From the NCBI GenBank assembly GCA_001784175.1, contig MFPR01000013.1:1-64000 (forward strand): DNA of 64,000 nucleotides, in the 5' to 3' direction. Below the pieces are notes generated by a model. That model made no database searches. It saw nothing but the letters and a program-made list of their open reading frames with translations, and was not told the origin of the DNA. Both the position numbers and the translations under genes were made by a program. Each line of letters opens with the position of its first letter. Within the stretch, counting starts at the first letter, position 1. This DNA is from Candidatus Lindowbacteria bacterium RIFCSPLOWO2_12_FULL_62_27 (GTDB lineage: Bacteria; Lindowbacteria; 2-12-FULL-62-27). Below are positions 19,282 to 27,681 of the stretch, in pieces.

Positions 19282-19708
19282 GCGGCGGGTCGCCATCTCC
19301 ATCCAGCTCGTCGCCGACTTCAAGAGTCTCCTGAAGATCCGCCGCGCCGTCATGGCCCAGGCCACCATCATTGGCGCGCGGCGGTCGATCATCTACCGGA
19401 TCATCCTGGCCGTCGAGGAGGCTTGCTCCAACATCATCCGCCATGCCTACCGGAAACATGAACCCAAAACCATCTGCGTCGACATCGAGGCCACGCCGCA
19501 AAAAATGAATATCGTCATCCGCGACGTCGGCAAGGCATTCGATTTTCAGAAATATCCCGCGCGCGCGGTCGCGCAAAACGCCATCCGGCGCCGTTCCAAG
19601 GGCGGATACGGCATCCACCTGATTAAATCCCTCGTCGACAACTACGAGTACATCCGCAGCGACAACGGCGAAAACCATCTGAGGCTCGTCAAACGCCTCC
19701 GCAATTGA
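19250..19708 (+). CDS. HATPase anti-sigma-type serine kinase (RsbW/SpoIIAB-like)
   Basis: 152 residues from ATG 19250, which lies inside the end of the STAS gene; the frame is open further upstream, but that part only overlaps the STAS gene in another frame. The Bergerat ATP-binding fold is complete: N-box AVEEACSNIIRHAY, G1 box IRDVGKAFDF and G2 box KGGYGIHLIKSLVD. RsbW-type proteins bind and phosphorylate a STAS partner and, when free, sequester a sigma factor or other target. It forms a complete kinase/antagonist/phosphatase triad with the two preceding genes. The stop overlaps the TTG start of the next gene. Confidence 0.92.
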   Translation: MKKTPGAPSPERRVAISIQLVADFKSLLKIRRAVMAQATIIGARRSIIYRIILAVEEACSNIIRHAYRKHEPKTICVDIEATPQKMNIVIRDVGKAFDFQKYPARAVAQNAIRRRSKGGYGIHLIKSLVDNYEYIRSDNGENHLRLVKRLRN

Positions 19709-22044
19709 CCGGGACCGTTCCGGCAGGATCGTCGGCGTCCCACGAAGATCGCCAGGCGCGGCTCGATGTCCGGTTCCTGCGTGAAATGGCGGCGCAGATT
19801 AAAAACAAGACCAGCCTCCATGAACTCTTCGAAACGTTCCTCCTCACGCTCATGGGCCGGTTTCAGTTCCTCCGCGCCGCCATCTATCTGCCGGCGGCCG
19901 AGCCCTCGCGGTTCCGCATGTTTTTGTCCAAAGGCGCCGTCCCGACGGGCGGGCTTCCCGATCTCATCCGCATCGAGGATCTGCCGGACGAAACGCCCCT
20001 CCTGAAACTCGTGGACCTCCCCGTCCTCGATCCCGGCGGCGTCTTCTCCCGCGCCCAATTCTCATGCGCTCGGGTCATCGCCTGGACGCCCGAACCCGGC
20101 CGGCCCCTCCGCCGGCAGGGAATCCTCCTGCTTGGATCGCCTCGACCCGTGCGTTTCACGGCGGCCGGAAAACTTTTCCTGGAATTGATCTGCGGTCAGG
20201 TCACTCAGGTGCTCGCCGGCAGTCTTGGCGGGATCCTCGAACGCATTCAGGATTTGGAGCGGCGCAGCGACCTCGTGCGCGACAGGGGACAACAATCTGC
20301 GCCACAGCGGCGGCGCGGCATTTCCCGCGAGGATATTCTCCATTCACAAAACCTCCAGACGCTCCAGGATATCGCGTTCCGATTCAAGGGCGGCGTCAGC
20401 CTCCAGGAATTGTTCAGCACCTATCTTTTGACCCTCATGGGCCGCCTCCGGCTCAAACGCGCGGCCATCTACGCCTCGACCATGCCTGCCAGCCGGTTTA
20501 TCCGGTTGCTCGTCAAAGGCCGCTCGGGACGGCGGGACTTGCCGGAGACGGTGACGATCGATGAGATTCCGGGGAATCTTGTCTGGGGATCCCTGCGGGA
20601 CTATCCCGCGTTGAACCCCGGAAACGTTTTCGGCCGGGAAGGCCTGTCGCTCGTGTGGGTCCTCTCAAGAGACGCGCCGCCGGAAGACGCGCCCTCGGAC
20701 CTGCATCCGGACGCCATGGTGTTCATGGGCGCTGACGGAGATATCCAGCTCACGCCGGCCAACGTCAAGTTCATCGAAATTCTCAATCAGCAGATTGTCG
20801 GTATATTGAAACTGCTCGACAGCGTCGCCTCAGGTCACGCGGCCCCTGGACGCGAAAGCCGCGCGGGACTTCTGGACTGGGACAGCAATCTCTCCGTCCT
20901 CGTGCGCGAGGGCGTCGACGACCTCGGGTTCCTCCAGGAGGCCGGCATTCGGCACAGGATTTTTTATCGCCCGGCCCACAAGGTCGGCGGGGACTTTTAC
21001 GACGTCTTCCCGCTCGACGGAGGCCGCATCGCCGTCGTGCTCGCGGACGTCGTCGGACACGGCATTTCGGCCGCCATGTGGACTCAGGCCATTCGGGACC
21101 ACCTCCGGCACATGGTCGCCTCCGACGCCGGCCCCGCCGCCTCCGAACCCGCCGCAGTTCTGCGGGCGCTGAACGGCGTTCTGGCCGGACATGAGAAAAG
21201 CGAGATCCCTGTTTCCGTCTGCTATGGGATCATGGACCCGGCCCGATCGACGTTCACGTATGCTTCCGCCGGCATTCACTTCCCAATGCTCTTTCGCGCG
21301 CGCGCCGACGCCGTGATCGAACTGCCGGCCGGCGGGCTCTTCCTCGGGTGCCTGCCCGACATCCAGTTCTCGCAGGAAACGCTTCACATTGAGCGCGGCG
21401 ACCTCCTCGTCCTGTACACGGACGGCCTGCATCACCTCACAACCGATGCTTGGCGGACGGAGGCCCGCGAGTCCATCGGAAGAAATGCCGCGGATCCGGA
21501 GAAAATACTGGATGAAGTATTGAAGCTGACTGCGCTGTCCGGCGAGGAGCCGGAATCGCCCGCCGACGACAGGACCGCCCTCCTCTTCCTTGCGGACTTC
21601 CCGGGCGTACCCGATGGATTCCGGCGGCGGCTGGTCATGCCGGCGGATGTCCGCCATCTGCCGGCGCTTCGAAGCTTCATCGCCAGCCTCCTCGGCGCGT
21701 GTGGAAATATTTCGAGAGATGAGGCCTTCGCCATCTCCTTTACGTCGGAAGACGTCGTTCTCAACGCCATTCAGCACGGGTATAAGGGCCGCGCGCAAGG
21801 TGTCATTGCGTTTGAAGCACGCATGGCGAGGGATCACCTCGAGTTTGAGGTGTCCGACCTGGGCCGCGGCTTTGAGTTCGATCCGGGCCGCATCCCCAAA
21901 TTTGTCGACGACACGGATCTCTACCGGCCCAACGGCCGCGGGCTGTATATGATGTTCCAGTTGATGGACGAGGTCAAAGTCGACAGCAAGCCGGGACTCG
22001 GCACGACCGTGCGCATGGTCAAGTACTTCAAAGGCGCCCGCTGA
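19705..22044 (+). CDS. Duplicated-sensor + PP2C phosphatase + HATPase fusion protein
   Basis: 779 residues if started at TTG 19705 (TTGA overlap with the previous stop); ATG 19786 is a shorter alternative. Two related N-terminal modules of about 170 residues each carry the same signature (LHELFETFLLTLMGRF and LQELFSTYLLTLMGRL, each followed by RAAIY), suggesting tandem GAF-like sensors; I do not recognise the family firmly. A SpoIIE-type PP2C domain follows (about 405-600: VGGDFYDVF, VLADVVGHG, LYTDGLHH, DDRTALLF). A C-terminal HATPase domain (about 640-779) has SEDVVLNAIQHGY, VSDLGRGFEF and NGRGLYMMFQLMDEV. It thus combines phosphatase and kinase in one chain, with the second STAS protein encoded immediately downstream. 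No membrane segments are seen. Confidence 0.88.
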   Translation: MTGTVPAGSSASHEDRQARLDVRFLREMAAQIKNKTSLHELFETFLLTLMGRFQFLRAAIYLPAAEPSRFRMFLSKGAVPTGGLPDLIRIEDLPDETPLLKLVDLPVLDPGGVFSRAQFSCARVIAWTPEPGRPLRRQGILLLGSPRPVRFTAAGKLFLELICGQVTQVLAGSLGGILERIQDLERRSDLVRDRGQQSAPQRRRGISREDILHSQNLQTLQDIAFRFKGGVSLQELFSTYLLTLMGRLRLKRAAIYASTMPASRFIRLLVKGRSGRRDLPETVTIDEIPGNLVWGSLRDYPALNPGNVFGREGLSLVWVLSRDAPPEDAPSDLHPDAMVFMGADGDIQLTPANVKFIEILNQQIVGILKLLDSVASGHAAPGRESRAGLLDWDSNLSVLVREGVDDLGFLQEAGIRHRIFYRPAHKVGGDFYDVFPLDGGRIAVVLADVVGHGISAAMWTQAIRDHLRHMVASDAGPAASEPAAVLRALNGVLAGHEKSEIPVSVCYGIMDPARSTFTYASAGIHFPMLFRARADAVIELPAGGLFLGCLPDIQFSQETLHIERGDLLVLYTDGLHHLTTDAWRTEARESIGRNAADPEKILDEVLKLTALSGEEPESPADDRTALLFLADFPGVPDGFRRRLVMPADVRHLPALRSFIASLLGACGNISRDEAFAISFTSEDVVLNAIQHGYKGRAQGVIAFEARMARDHLEFEVSDLGRGFEFDPGRIPKFVDDTDLYRPNGRGLYMMFQLMDEVKVDSKPGLGTTVRMVKYFKGAR

Positions 22045-22370
22045 TGGCGTTCGAATTTCAGGAAATCTCCCCCACGGCCGGCGTCCTCCGCACCGGCGTG
22101 GATGTCCGGCCGGAAAATATCGAAGGATACCGGAAAAAATTATACGAACTGTGCGAGCGGAAAAATTTTACGCTCTATCTCGACATGGCCGGCGCCGAAC
22201 ACCTCTCGTCCTGGGCCATCGGCGTCACGGCGCTCGCGGCCCAGAAAATCAGGCAAAACGGAGGAAATCTCAAAATGTACGGCGCCGGCGATAACCTCAA
22301 ACGCATCCTCAAATACTCGCGCCTCGACATGATCATCGAGGCCTCCTCCGACCCGCCCCCGGCTCAGTAA
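22044..22370 (+). CDS. Second STAS-domain antagonist protein
   Basis: 108 residues; ATG 22044 overlaps the TGA of the fusion gene. The STAS core is YLDMAGAEHLSSWAIGVTAL, with a serine pair at the position phosphorylated in SpoIIAA-like proteins but a Trp where many family members have Ala or Gly. It is the natural partner of the PP2C+HATPase fusion upstream, giving the locus two STAS/kinase/phosphatase circuits. Its 3' end overlaps the convergent phosphatase gene by 7 bases, and I see no terminator between them. Confidence 0.88.
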   Translation: MAFEFQEISPTAGVLRTGVDVRPENIEGYRKKLYELCERKNFTLYLDMAGAEHLSSWAIGVTALAAQKIRQNGGNLKMYGAGDNLKRILKYSRLDMIIEASSDPPPAQ

Positions 22371-23269
22371 TCCACCGCCTCCCGGATTTTGATATACGGC
22401 AGAATCGCCCGCACCGTCTTCTCCGGGCCGCAGATCAGCGGCTCCGCCGGCCGCTGCCCTGCCAGAAGCGGCGCCCAGTCGCATGGACCGCCGGACAGCG
22501 TGAGGAGTTGTCCGCCCCCGCGCATCACCAGCGCCGCGCCGCCCGCGATGTCCCACAGGTGCGGCCGGCCCAGAAGCGCCGCGTCGGCAGCGCCGGCCGC
22601 GACAAACGCCATGTGCGCCGCCAAACTCCCCATCGAGCGCGTTTTCCCGGGAAAGTTGATCTGATATTTCCGGTGCGAGTTCGAGGGAACCATCAGGCAT
22701 GACTCGCTGTCGAACTGGTCCATGCCTTGGCGCAGCCGCACGGGTTTGTTGTTGAGAAAAACGCCGGATTCGTCGCCCCAGTACATCTCGTTGATCGCCG
22801 GCATGCTCAGGATGCCCACCTCCGGCAAGCCCTTCAAAACAACACCGACCGAAATCACCCAGATCGGCAACCCGGCCGCAAACGCCGACGTGCCGTCGAT
22901 CGGGTCGATCGCCCACAGCGTTTCATCCGTCGAGCCCGCCGACGGCGTGGCGGATGGCCCGGGCAAATCTCTGAACAGTCCCTTGACCGTCTGTTTCTTC
23001 GGCAGTCCGCCGAGGCGCGCGATTAGATCATTGGGAGGGACTGCCGATGCATCCGCCGCCGCGCCCTCTGTAAACCCCGTCTCCTCGCCCAAGATCCGCT
23101 CCGCCGGAAACACCTCCCGGATCCGCTGCTTCACGAACTCCTCGATCTCTGCGTCTGCGTCCGTCACGATCCCCTCGTTGCCCTTCCGGCGGCCCTCCGT
23201 GCGCTTGAAATGCCGCATCGCAATCTCCGCCGCTTTCCGCGTGAACGCCTTCGCCAGGTCCAGTCTCAC
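22364..23269 (-). CDS. Inositol monophosphatase family phosphatase
   Basis: 301 residues from GTG 23269, which overlaps the ccmD stop (GTGA). Metal-binding signatures of the IMPase/FBPase superfamily are present: GEET after a short helix, WAIDPIDGTSAFAAG and LWDIAGGAALV. About 45 extra residues sit between GEET and the DPIDGT motif. Members hydrolyse inositol-1-phosphate, histidinol phosphate or PAP; the substrate cannot be decided here. It is the last gene of the transcript that begins at thrS. Confidence 0.88.
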   Translation of the reverse strand: MRLDLAKAFTRKAAEIAMRHFKRTEGRRKGNEGIVTDADAEIEEFVKQRIREVFPAERILGEETGFTEGAAADASAVPPNDLIARLGGLPKKQTVKGLFRDLPGPSATPSAGSTDETLWAIDPIDGTSAFAAGLPIWVISVGVVLKGLPEVGILSMPAINEMYWGDESGVFLNNKPVRLRQGMDQFDSESCLMVPSNSHRKYQINFPGKTRSMGSLAAHMAFVAAGAADAALLGRPHLWDIAGGAALVMRGGGQLLTLSGGPCDWAPLLAGQRPAEPLICGPEKTVRAILPYIKIREAVDY

Positions 23270-23382
23270 GGCCCGCCACCCCCCTTCTCTATCTGAAGCA
23301 ACTTCCAGTGCAGAAAAATCAGGTAAACAAAAAAGATGACCCAGAACACAAAGTAGGCCGCCGCAAAATATCCTTCATTCAT
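23266..23382 (-). CDS. ccmD: CcmD-like small membrane protein
   Basis: 38 residues from ATG 23382, with GGAGGA about 9 bases upstream on this strand. It has a single membrane helix (AAYFVFWVIFFVYLIFLHW) followed by a lysine/glycine-rich tail, as in CcmD, which helps haem-loaded CcmE leave CcmC. The start overlaps the ccmC stop (ATGA). The family is too short for strong recognition, so the call rests on size, topology and position. Confidence 0.7.
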   Translation of the reverse strand: MNEGYFAAAYFVFWVIFFVYLIFLHWKLLQIEKGGGGP

Positions 23383-24023
23383 CGTACCCGGTCCTCCAGC
23401 AGGCACACTCCCGATCGGAGCTGCCACAGAGTGAAAAACAGAACGGTCAACGCCGCCATCGACCATCGCAGCGGCAAGCCGAACGCGGCGGCCAGTTCAA
23501 TCCGCGGCGGATGAAATTGCGCCTCGGGCCGCCAGAAATACACCGATGCCAGCACGACCGGAATCTCGACCGCGGCCAGAATCGAGTAGACCGCGATCAC
23601 CCGGTCGCGCACCGGCGGGCGATCCATCGTCGCGCGCACAAGCAGGCACACGGCGTACGTCGCCCACAAAATCAAAAACGTCGTCAGCCGCGGCTCCCAC
23701 CGCCACCACACGCCCCACACGGGTTTCGCCCACATCGGCCCGCTCACGATCACAAACGTGCAAAACAAAAAACCAACCTCGATCGCCGCATAGCACCGCG
23801 CCGCCCGCCCCGGTTTCCCCTCCGCCACCAGATACCCCATCCCATACCCCGCCGCGATCATGAACGCCAGAAACGCGGTCCATGCCGAACCGACGTGAAA
23901 ATAAAATATCTTTTGCGCCATCGCCCCCGCTTCCGCTTGGGCCGGCGGCGCCGAATGGATGAACCACAGCGACGTCAATACGAGAACGGCCGCGGTCATC
24001 CACACGACGGCGACCGGTTTCAT
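23379..24023 (-). CDS. ccmC: Cytochrome c biogenesis haem-handling protein CcmC
   Basis: 214 residues, about six membrane helices. The tryptophan-rich haem-handling motif is GVWWRWEPRLTT, and candidate axial histidines lie in YFHVGSAW and QFHPPR. The family (CcmC/CcsA) delivers haem to CcmE during cytochrome c maturation. ATG 24023 overlaps the pheT stop. ccmA, ccmB, ccmE and ccmF are not in the window, so the rest of the pathway must be elsewhere. The position at the end of a translation operon is unusual. Confidence 0.88.
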   Translation of the reverse strand: MKPVAVVWMTAAVLVLTSLWFIHSAPPAQAEAGAMAQKIFYFHVGSAWTAFLAFMIAAGYGMGYLVAEGKPGRAARCYAAIEVGFLFCTFVIVSGPMWAKPVWGVWWRWEPRLTTFLILWATYAVCLLVRATMDRPPVRDRVIAVYSILAAVEIPVVLASVYFWRPEAQFHPPRIELAAAFGLPLRWSMAALTVLFFTLWQLRSGVCLLEDRVR

Positions 24024-26062
24024 GCCCGCAGCGCCGCGCCCAGCCGCTCACGGAGAACGCCGTAAATCACGTCCCGCGCCGCGTTCGCCTCGTCGTCCGA
24101 CAGCGTCCGGTCCGGAGATTGAAAGATGAACGTGAGACCGATGGCGTACATCCCGGGGGCCACGCCCTTGCCGCGATACAGATCAAACACCTCGTACCGG
24201 CTCAGATTCGTCGCCTTCGTCGAATCGATCGCCTCGTACACCTGCCCGGCCGTGACCTCGTCCCGGACCAGAAGCGACAAGTCACGGCGGATGGCCGGAA
24301 ATCTGGGAATCGCCCGGTGGCGCGGGCGCACCGCGGGAAACGCGAGAAGCCGCGAGAGGCTCAGTTCCGCCAGATACGTCTCCGCCGGAAGATCCATGGA
24401 CTGCGCGATCCCGGCCTCCATCCGGCCTGCGCATCCGATGGAGGTTCCGTCGATCAGGACGGCGCACGATTCCGCGTCGGCGAATCCGCCGACCGCCGCC
24501 GGAACAAATCCGATGGACTTGATCTCACGCCCGCTCTGCCCGACCAGCGTCTCCAGGATTCCTTTGAGATCAAAAAAATCCGCCGCGTGGGAATGTTTCG
24601 AGAAATGGACCGGGGCCGTTGGACCCGCCACGGCCACCGCCAGACGAATCTCCTCGGCGGGAGGATCGCCCGGAAGAAAAATCGGGCCGGCCTCGAAAAA
24701 CCGAAGCGCTTCTGTCGTCCCCCGCCGCGCATTCAGCGATGCCGCCGTGGCCAGATGGGGCAGAAGCGTCGGCCGAAGATGCGACGCGGCCCGGCTCAAT
24801 GGATTTTCCAGCGGAACGGCCTCCGCCGGATTGACATGGAAGACGCTCAGCGCCTCCGCCGAGACGAAGCTCATCGATACGGTCTCGACAAGACCCGCGG
24901 ACAGCGCCGCCTGCCGGATACGCGACAGCGCCGTTTCGCGCTCTGGCAGCGCGCTCGCCGCCCAAACCTTGGGCCGGCGCGCCGGAATCCGGTCGAGTCC
25001 GCACAGGCGCGCCACTTCCTCTATCAGGTCCTCCTCCAGGACCAGGTCCGGACGGAAACTTGGCGGGGTCACCACCCACCGCTCGCGGCCAAGGCTCCGG
25101 ACGCCGCACCCCAGTCGAGCCAGTACCCGGCTGACTTCGATGCCGGCATACCTGATCCCCAGCACCCGCTCGATCGCATCGCCCGAAAGCGGGATCGGCG
25201 CCGCTTCGCCGATCTTCCCGCCAACTCTCTCGATCCCGGTCAGCCGGCCCCCGGCAAGCTCCCCGATCAGTTCGATCGCCCGAAAGAAAACGGGATCCAG
25301 CCCCGCCGGATCGACATGGCGCTCAAATCGGATCGAGCTTTCGGTGGCGATTCCAAGCCGCCGGCCGGTCCGCCGGACCGTTCCCGGCTCGAACCACGCG
25401 CACTCGAGAAATACCGTACGCGTGCCTTCGCCGACGGCCGTGTCCGACCCGCCGATCACCCCGGCCAGTGCGACCGGGCGATCTCCCGACGCGATCACCA
25501 AATCCCCGCTGACCTCGTAAGTCTTTCCGTCCAGCGCCGCAAGTTTCTCGCCGGATCGGGCCCGGCGTACATGGACGCCGCCGGATAGCCGGTCCGCATC
25601 GAACGCGTGCAGCGGCTGGCCAAATTCGGCCAGCAGGAGGTTCGTGATGTCCACCACGTTGTTCAATACCGCGTAGCCGGAAAGACGCAGTTTTTTCGCC
25701 ATGGCGGCCGGCGACGCGCCGATCCGAACGCCCTCGATCCGCGCGCCAAGATACCGCCGGCATCCGCAGGCCCGGTCGATTCGCACCGCGCCCTTCATGG
25801 ACGCCCCCCGCGATTCCATCCGAACGGCCCTCGTCGGACTGACCTTGCGGCCAAACGCCGCCCCCAGCTCCCGCGCAAGACCTCGCACCGACAAAAGATC
25901 CCCCCGGTTGGCGGTTTGCTCGACGTCCAGCACGCGCTCGCCCTCCAGTTCCTCTTCGCCCGCCACCTCGATCCCGATCTCAGGCAACCGCTTCGCAAGG
26001 GTTCGGCGGTCGGAGGCGGTCAGCCGCACATGTTCCTCCAACCAGGAGAGAAGCACTTTCAT
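24020..26062 (-). CDS. pheT: Phenylalanyl-tRNA synthetase beta subunit, lacking the EMAP-like domain
   Basis: 680 residues, compared with about 800 in most bacteria. The start is normal (MKVLLSWLEEHV), but residues near 37-50 pass directly into the B1 signature VEQTANRGDLLSVRGLAREL, so the usual N-terminal tRNA-binding (EMAP/OB-fold) domain of about 110 residues is absent. The B3/B4 domain, B5 domain, catalytic-like core and C-terminal ferredoxin-fold anticodon-binding domain (FPAIRRDLSLLVRDE) are present. ATG 26062 overlaps the pheS stop (ATGA), coupling the two subunits. Confidence 0.95.
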   Translation of the reverse strand: MKVLLSWLEEHVRLTASDRRTLAKRLPEIGIEVAGEEELEGERVLDVEQTANRGDLLSVRGLARELGAAFGRKVSPTRAVRMESRGASMKGAVRIDRACGCRRYLGARIEGVRIGASPAAMAKKLRLSGYAVLNNVVDITNLLLAEFGQPLHAFDADRLSGGVHVRRARSGEKLAALDGKTYEVSGDLVIASGDRPVALAGVIGGSDTAVGEGTRTVFLECAWFEPGTVRRTGRRLGIATESSIRFERHVDPAGLDPVFFRAIELIGELAGGRLTGIERVGGKIGEAAPIPLSGDAIERVLGIRYAGIEVSRVLARLGCGVRSLGRERWVVTPPSFRPDLVLEEDLIEEVARLCGLDRIPARRPKVWAASALPERETALSRIRQAALSAGLVETVSMSFVSAEALSVFHVNPAEAVPLENPLSRAASHLRPTLLPHLATAASLNARRGTTEALRFFEAGPIFLPGDPPAEEIRLAVAVAGPTAPVHFSKHSHAADFFDLKGILETLVGQSGREIKSIGFVPAAVGGFADAESCAVLIDGTSIGCAGRMEAGIAQSMDLPAETYLAELSLSRLLAFPAVRPRHRAIPRFPAIRRDLSLLVRDEVTAGQVYEAIDSTKATNLSRYEVFDLYRGKGVAPGMYAIGLTFIFQSPDRTLSDDEANAARDVIYGVLRERLGAALRA

Positions 26063-27102
26063 AAGGACAGTGCCTGCAAAAACCGGATGTCGTTTTCGTA
26101 AAACAACCGGATGTCATCGATCGCGTACCGCAACATCGTGATGCGCTCCACGCCCATGCCAAACGCCAGTCCCGTCACGCGCCGCGAATCATACCTCACG
26201 GACCGGAACACGTTCGGATGCACCATCCCGGCGCCCAGAATCTCCAGCCACCCGGTCGACTTGCACGTCCTGCAGGACCGGGAGTGCATGCCGCCTCCGC
26301 AGATCACGCAGGACACATCCACCTCCAGCGACGGCTCCGTGAACGGAAAAAAAGACGGCCGAAACCGCAGACGCACCCCTTCGCCGAAAATCGATTTCGC
26401 AAAATACTCCAGCAGGCCCTTCAGGTCGCTCAGCGTCACGCCCGCGTCCACCCACAGACCCTCCACCTGATGAAACATCGGCGTGTGCGACACATCATCA
26501 TCCCGCCGGTAGACCCGCCCGGGCGCAATCACCCGCACGGGCGGCTTCTGCTTCTCCATCACGCGAATCTGCACAGGCGAGGTGTGGGTCCGGAGAAGAA
26601 ATTTTGGATTTTGGATTTTGGATTTTGGATTTGAATCCGCAAGATAAAAAGTATCATGCATGTCCCGCGCCGGATGGTCCGGAGGAATGTTCAGCGCTTC
26701 AAAGTTGTACCGGTCGGTCTCGACCTCCGGGCCGGAGGCGATGTCAAATCCGGCCAGGCGGAAAACCTCGCAGATGTCTCGCAGCGTCGTCATCACCGGA
26801 TGCGCAACGCCCGCCGGCGCCCGCCGGCCCGGAAGCGTGACGTCCACCCCGGCCGCCGATCGGACGCCGGCGGCCAGACGATCGCGCGCATCGGCCAGAC
26901 GCTTCTCGCAAAAGACTTTGAGCTCGTTCAACGCGGCGCCCCGCGCGCGCCGCTCGTCCGGGCCAAGTTCCCCCATCCGCCTGAACTCGTCGGCGAGCAG
27001 GCCCTTCCGGCCGAGAAACCGCACCCGGACCGCCTCCACGCCGTCAGCGCCGACGGCGCCGTCCACGGCCTTCTCGAATTCGGTTTTGAGATCCGTCAGG
27101 AT
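26059..27102 (-). CDS. pheS: Phenylalanyl-tRNA synthetase alpha subunit, non-canonical start
   Basis: About 347 residues. Class II motifs are clear: LLRTHTSPVQIRVM, GRVYRRDDDVSHTPMFHQVEG and GLAFGMGVERITMLRY; a zinc-like CVICGGG/CRTCKSTG pair is also visible. The N-terminal helix (TDLKTEFEKAV) aligns with family starts, yet no ATG, GTG or TTG precedes it; the only choices are ATC 27102 (sharing a base with the rplT TAA) or CTG 27099. GTG 27066 would cut into the conserved helix. A short insertion (NPKSKIQNPKF) before LLRTHTSPVQ comes from a DNA heptamer repeat. Confidence 0.93.
   Translation of the reverse strand: MLTDLKTEFEKAVDGAVGADGVEAVRVRFLGRKGLLADEFRRMGELGPDERRARGAALNELKVFCEKRLADARDRLAAGVRSAAGVDVTLPGRRAPAGVAHPVMTTLRDICEVFRLAGFDIASGPEVETDRYNFEALNIPPDHPARDMHDTFYLADSNPKSKIQNPKFLLRTHTSPVQIRVMEKQKPPVRVIAPGRVYRRDDDVSHTPMFHQVEGLWVDAGVTLSDLKGLLEYFAKSIFGEGVRLRFRPSFFPFTEPSLEVDVSCVICGGGMHSRSCRTCKSTGWLEILGAGMVHPNVFRSVRYDSRRVTGLAFGMGVERITMLRYAIDDIRLFYENDIRFLQALSL
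26601..26633. repeat. Heptamer microsatellite ATTTTGG x4 inside pheS
   Basis: Four perfect copies of ATTTTGG (26601-26628) plus a partial fifth. The AT-rich tract stands out in GC-rich surroundings. It is read on the minus strand and adds an in-frame Asn/Lys/Pro/Gln-rich insertion to PheS between the HDTFYL strand and motif 2. Confidence 0.95.
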
Positions 27103-27449
27103 TAAGCGGCCTGGGCGGCCTTCACAAGTTCCCCAAAGCCCCCCGGATCGCGTGCGGCGATCTCCGATATCGACTTGCGGTTCAACCCAATCCCCGCGCG
27201 CTTCAGGCTCGCCATGAACCCATGGTAGGACAGGCCGGCCTGCCGGGCCGCCGCCGTGATCCGCGTGATCCACAGCCCACGGAAATCCCCCTTGCGCTTG
27301 CGGCGGTCCCGCGTCGCGTAAAAACCACTCTGCAAAAGCTGCTGCTTCGCCTCGCGGTAAATCTTGCTCTTCCGGCCCCAGTATCCGCGGGCCTCCTTCA
27401 ACGTGCGCTTCTTCCGGGACCGTCGCCCGGTGCTCTTCTTCGATCTCAT
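27102..27449 (-). CDS. rplT: 50S ribosomal protein L20
   Basis: 115 residues, full length. The lysine/arginine-rich N-terminus, RGYWGRKSKIYREAKQQ, FRGLWITRI and the C-terminal NRKSISEIA segment are diagnostic. L20 binds 23S rRNA early in assembly and in several bacteria represses the rpmI-rplT part of this operon. It follows rpmI by 18 bases and its stop abuts the pheS reading frame. Confidence 0.98.
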   Translation of the reverse strand: MRSKKSTGRRSRKKRTLKEARGYWGRKSKIYREAKQQLLQSGFYATRDRRKRKGDFRGLWITRITAAARQAGLSYHGFMASLKRAGIGLNRKSISEIAARDPGGFGELVKAAQAA

Positions 27450-27467
27450 CGATGTGTCCTTCCCTGA

Positions 27468-27668
27468 TTAAGCCGCGTACGGCATGAGTCTCGTCAGGCG
27501 CACGCGGTCCGTGGGGTGCACTACTTCCACCGATTGGTACGACCGCTTCCGCTTCCGCGACTTGTCCGTCAACAGATGCCGGCCGAACGCCCGCCGCCGC
27601 ACCCACTTCCCGCCCCCCGTCCGCTTGAATCGCTTGGCCGCGGCACGGTTTGTCTTGATCTTGGGCAT
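27468..27668 (-). CDS. rpmI: 50S ribosomal protein L35
   Basis: 66 residues, the usual length: MPKIKTNRAAAKRFKRTGGG and the LLTDKSRKRKR segment identify it. A strong ribosome-binding site (TAAGGAGG on this strand, 9 bases before the ATG) lies in the 13-base gap after infC. It is highly basic and binds rRNA, in the conserved order infC-rpmI-rplT. Confidence 0.98.
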   Translation of the reverse strand: MPKIKTNRAAAKRFKRTGGGKWVRRRAFGRHLLTDKSRKRKRSYQSVEVVHPTDRVRLTRLMPYAA

Positions 27669-27681
27669 CCCTCTGTCCTCC

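Noticed and set aside
26059-27606. N-terminal extension of pheS through rplT
   Set aside because: It would overlap rplT and rpmI entirely, and the extension is not PheS-like.
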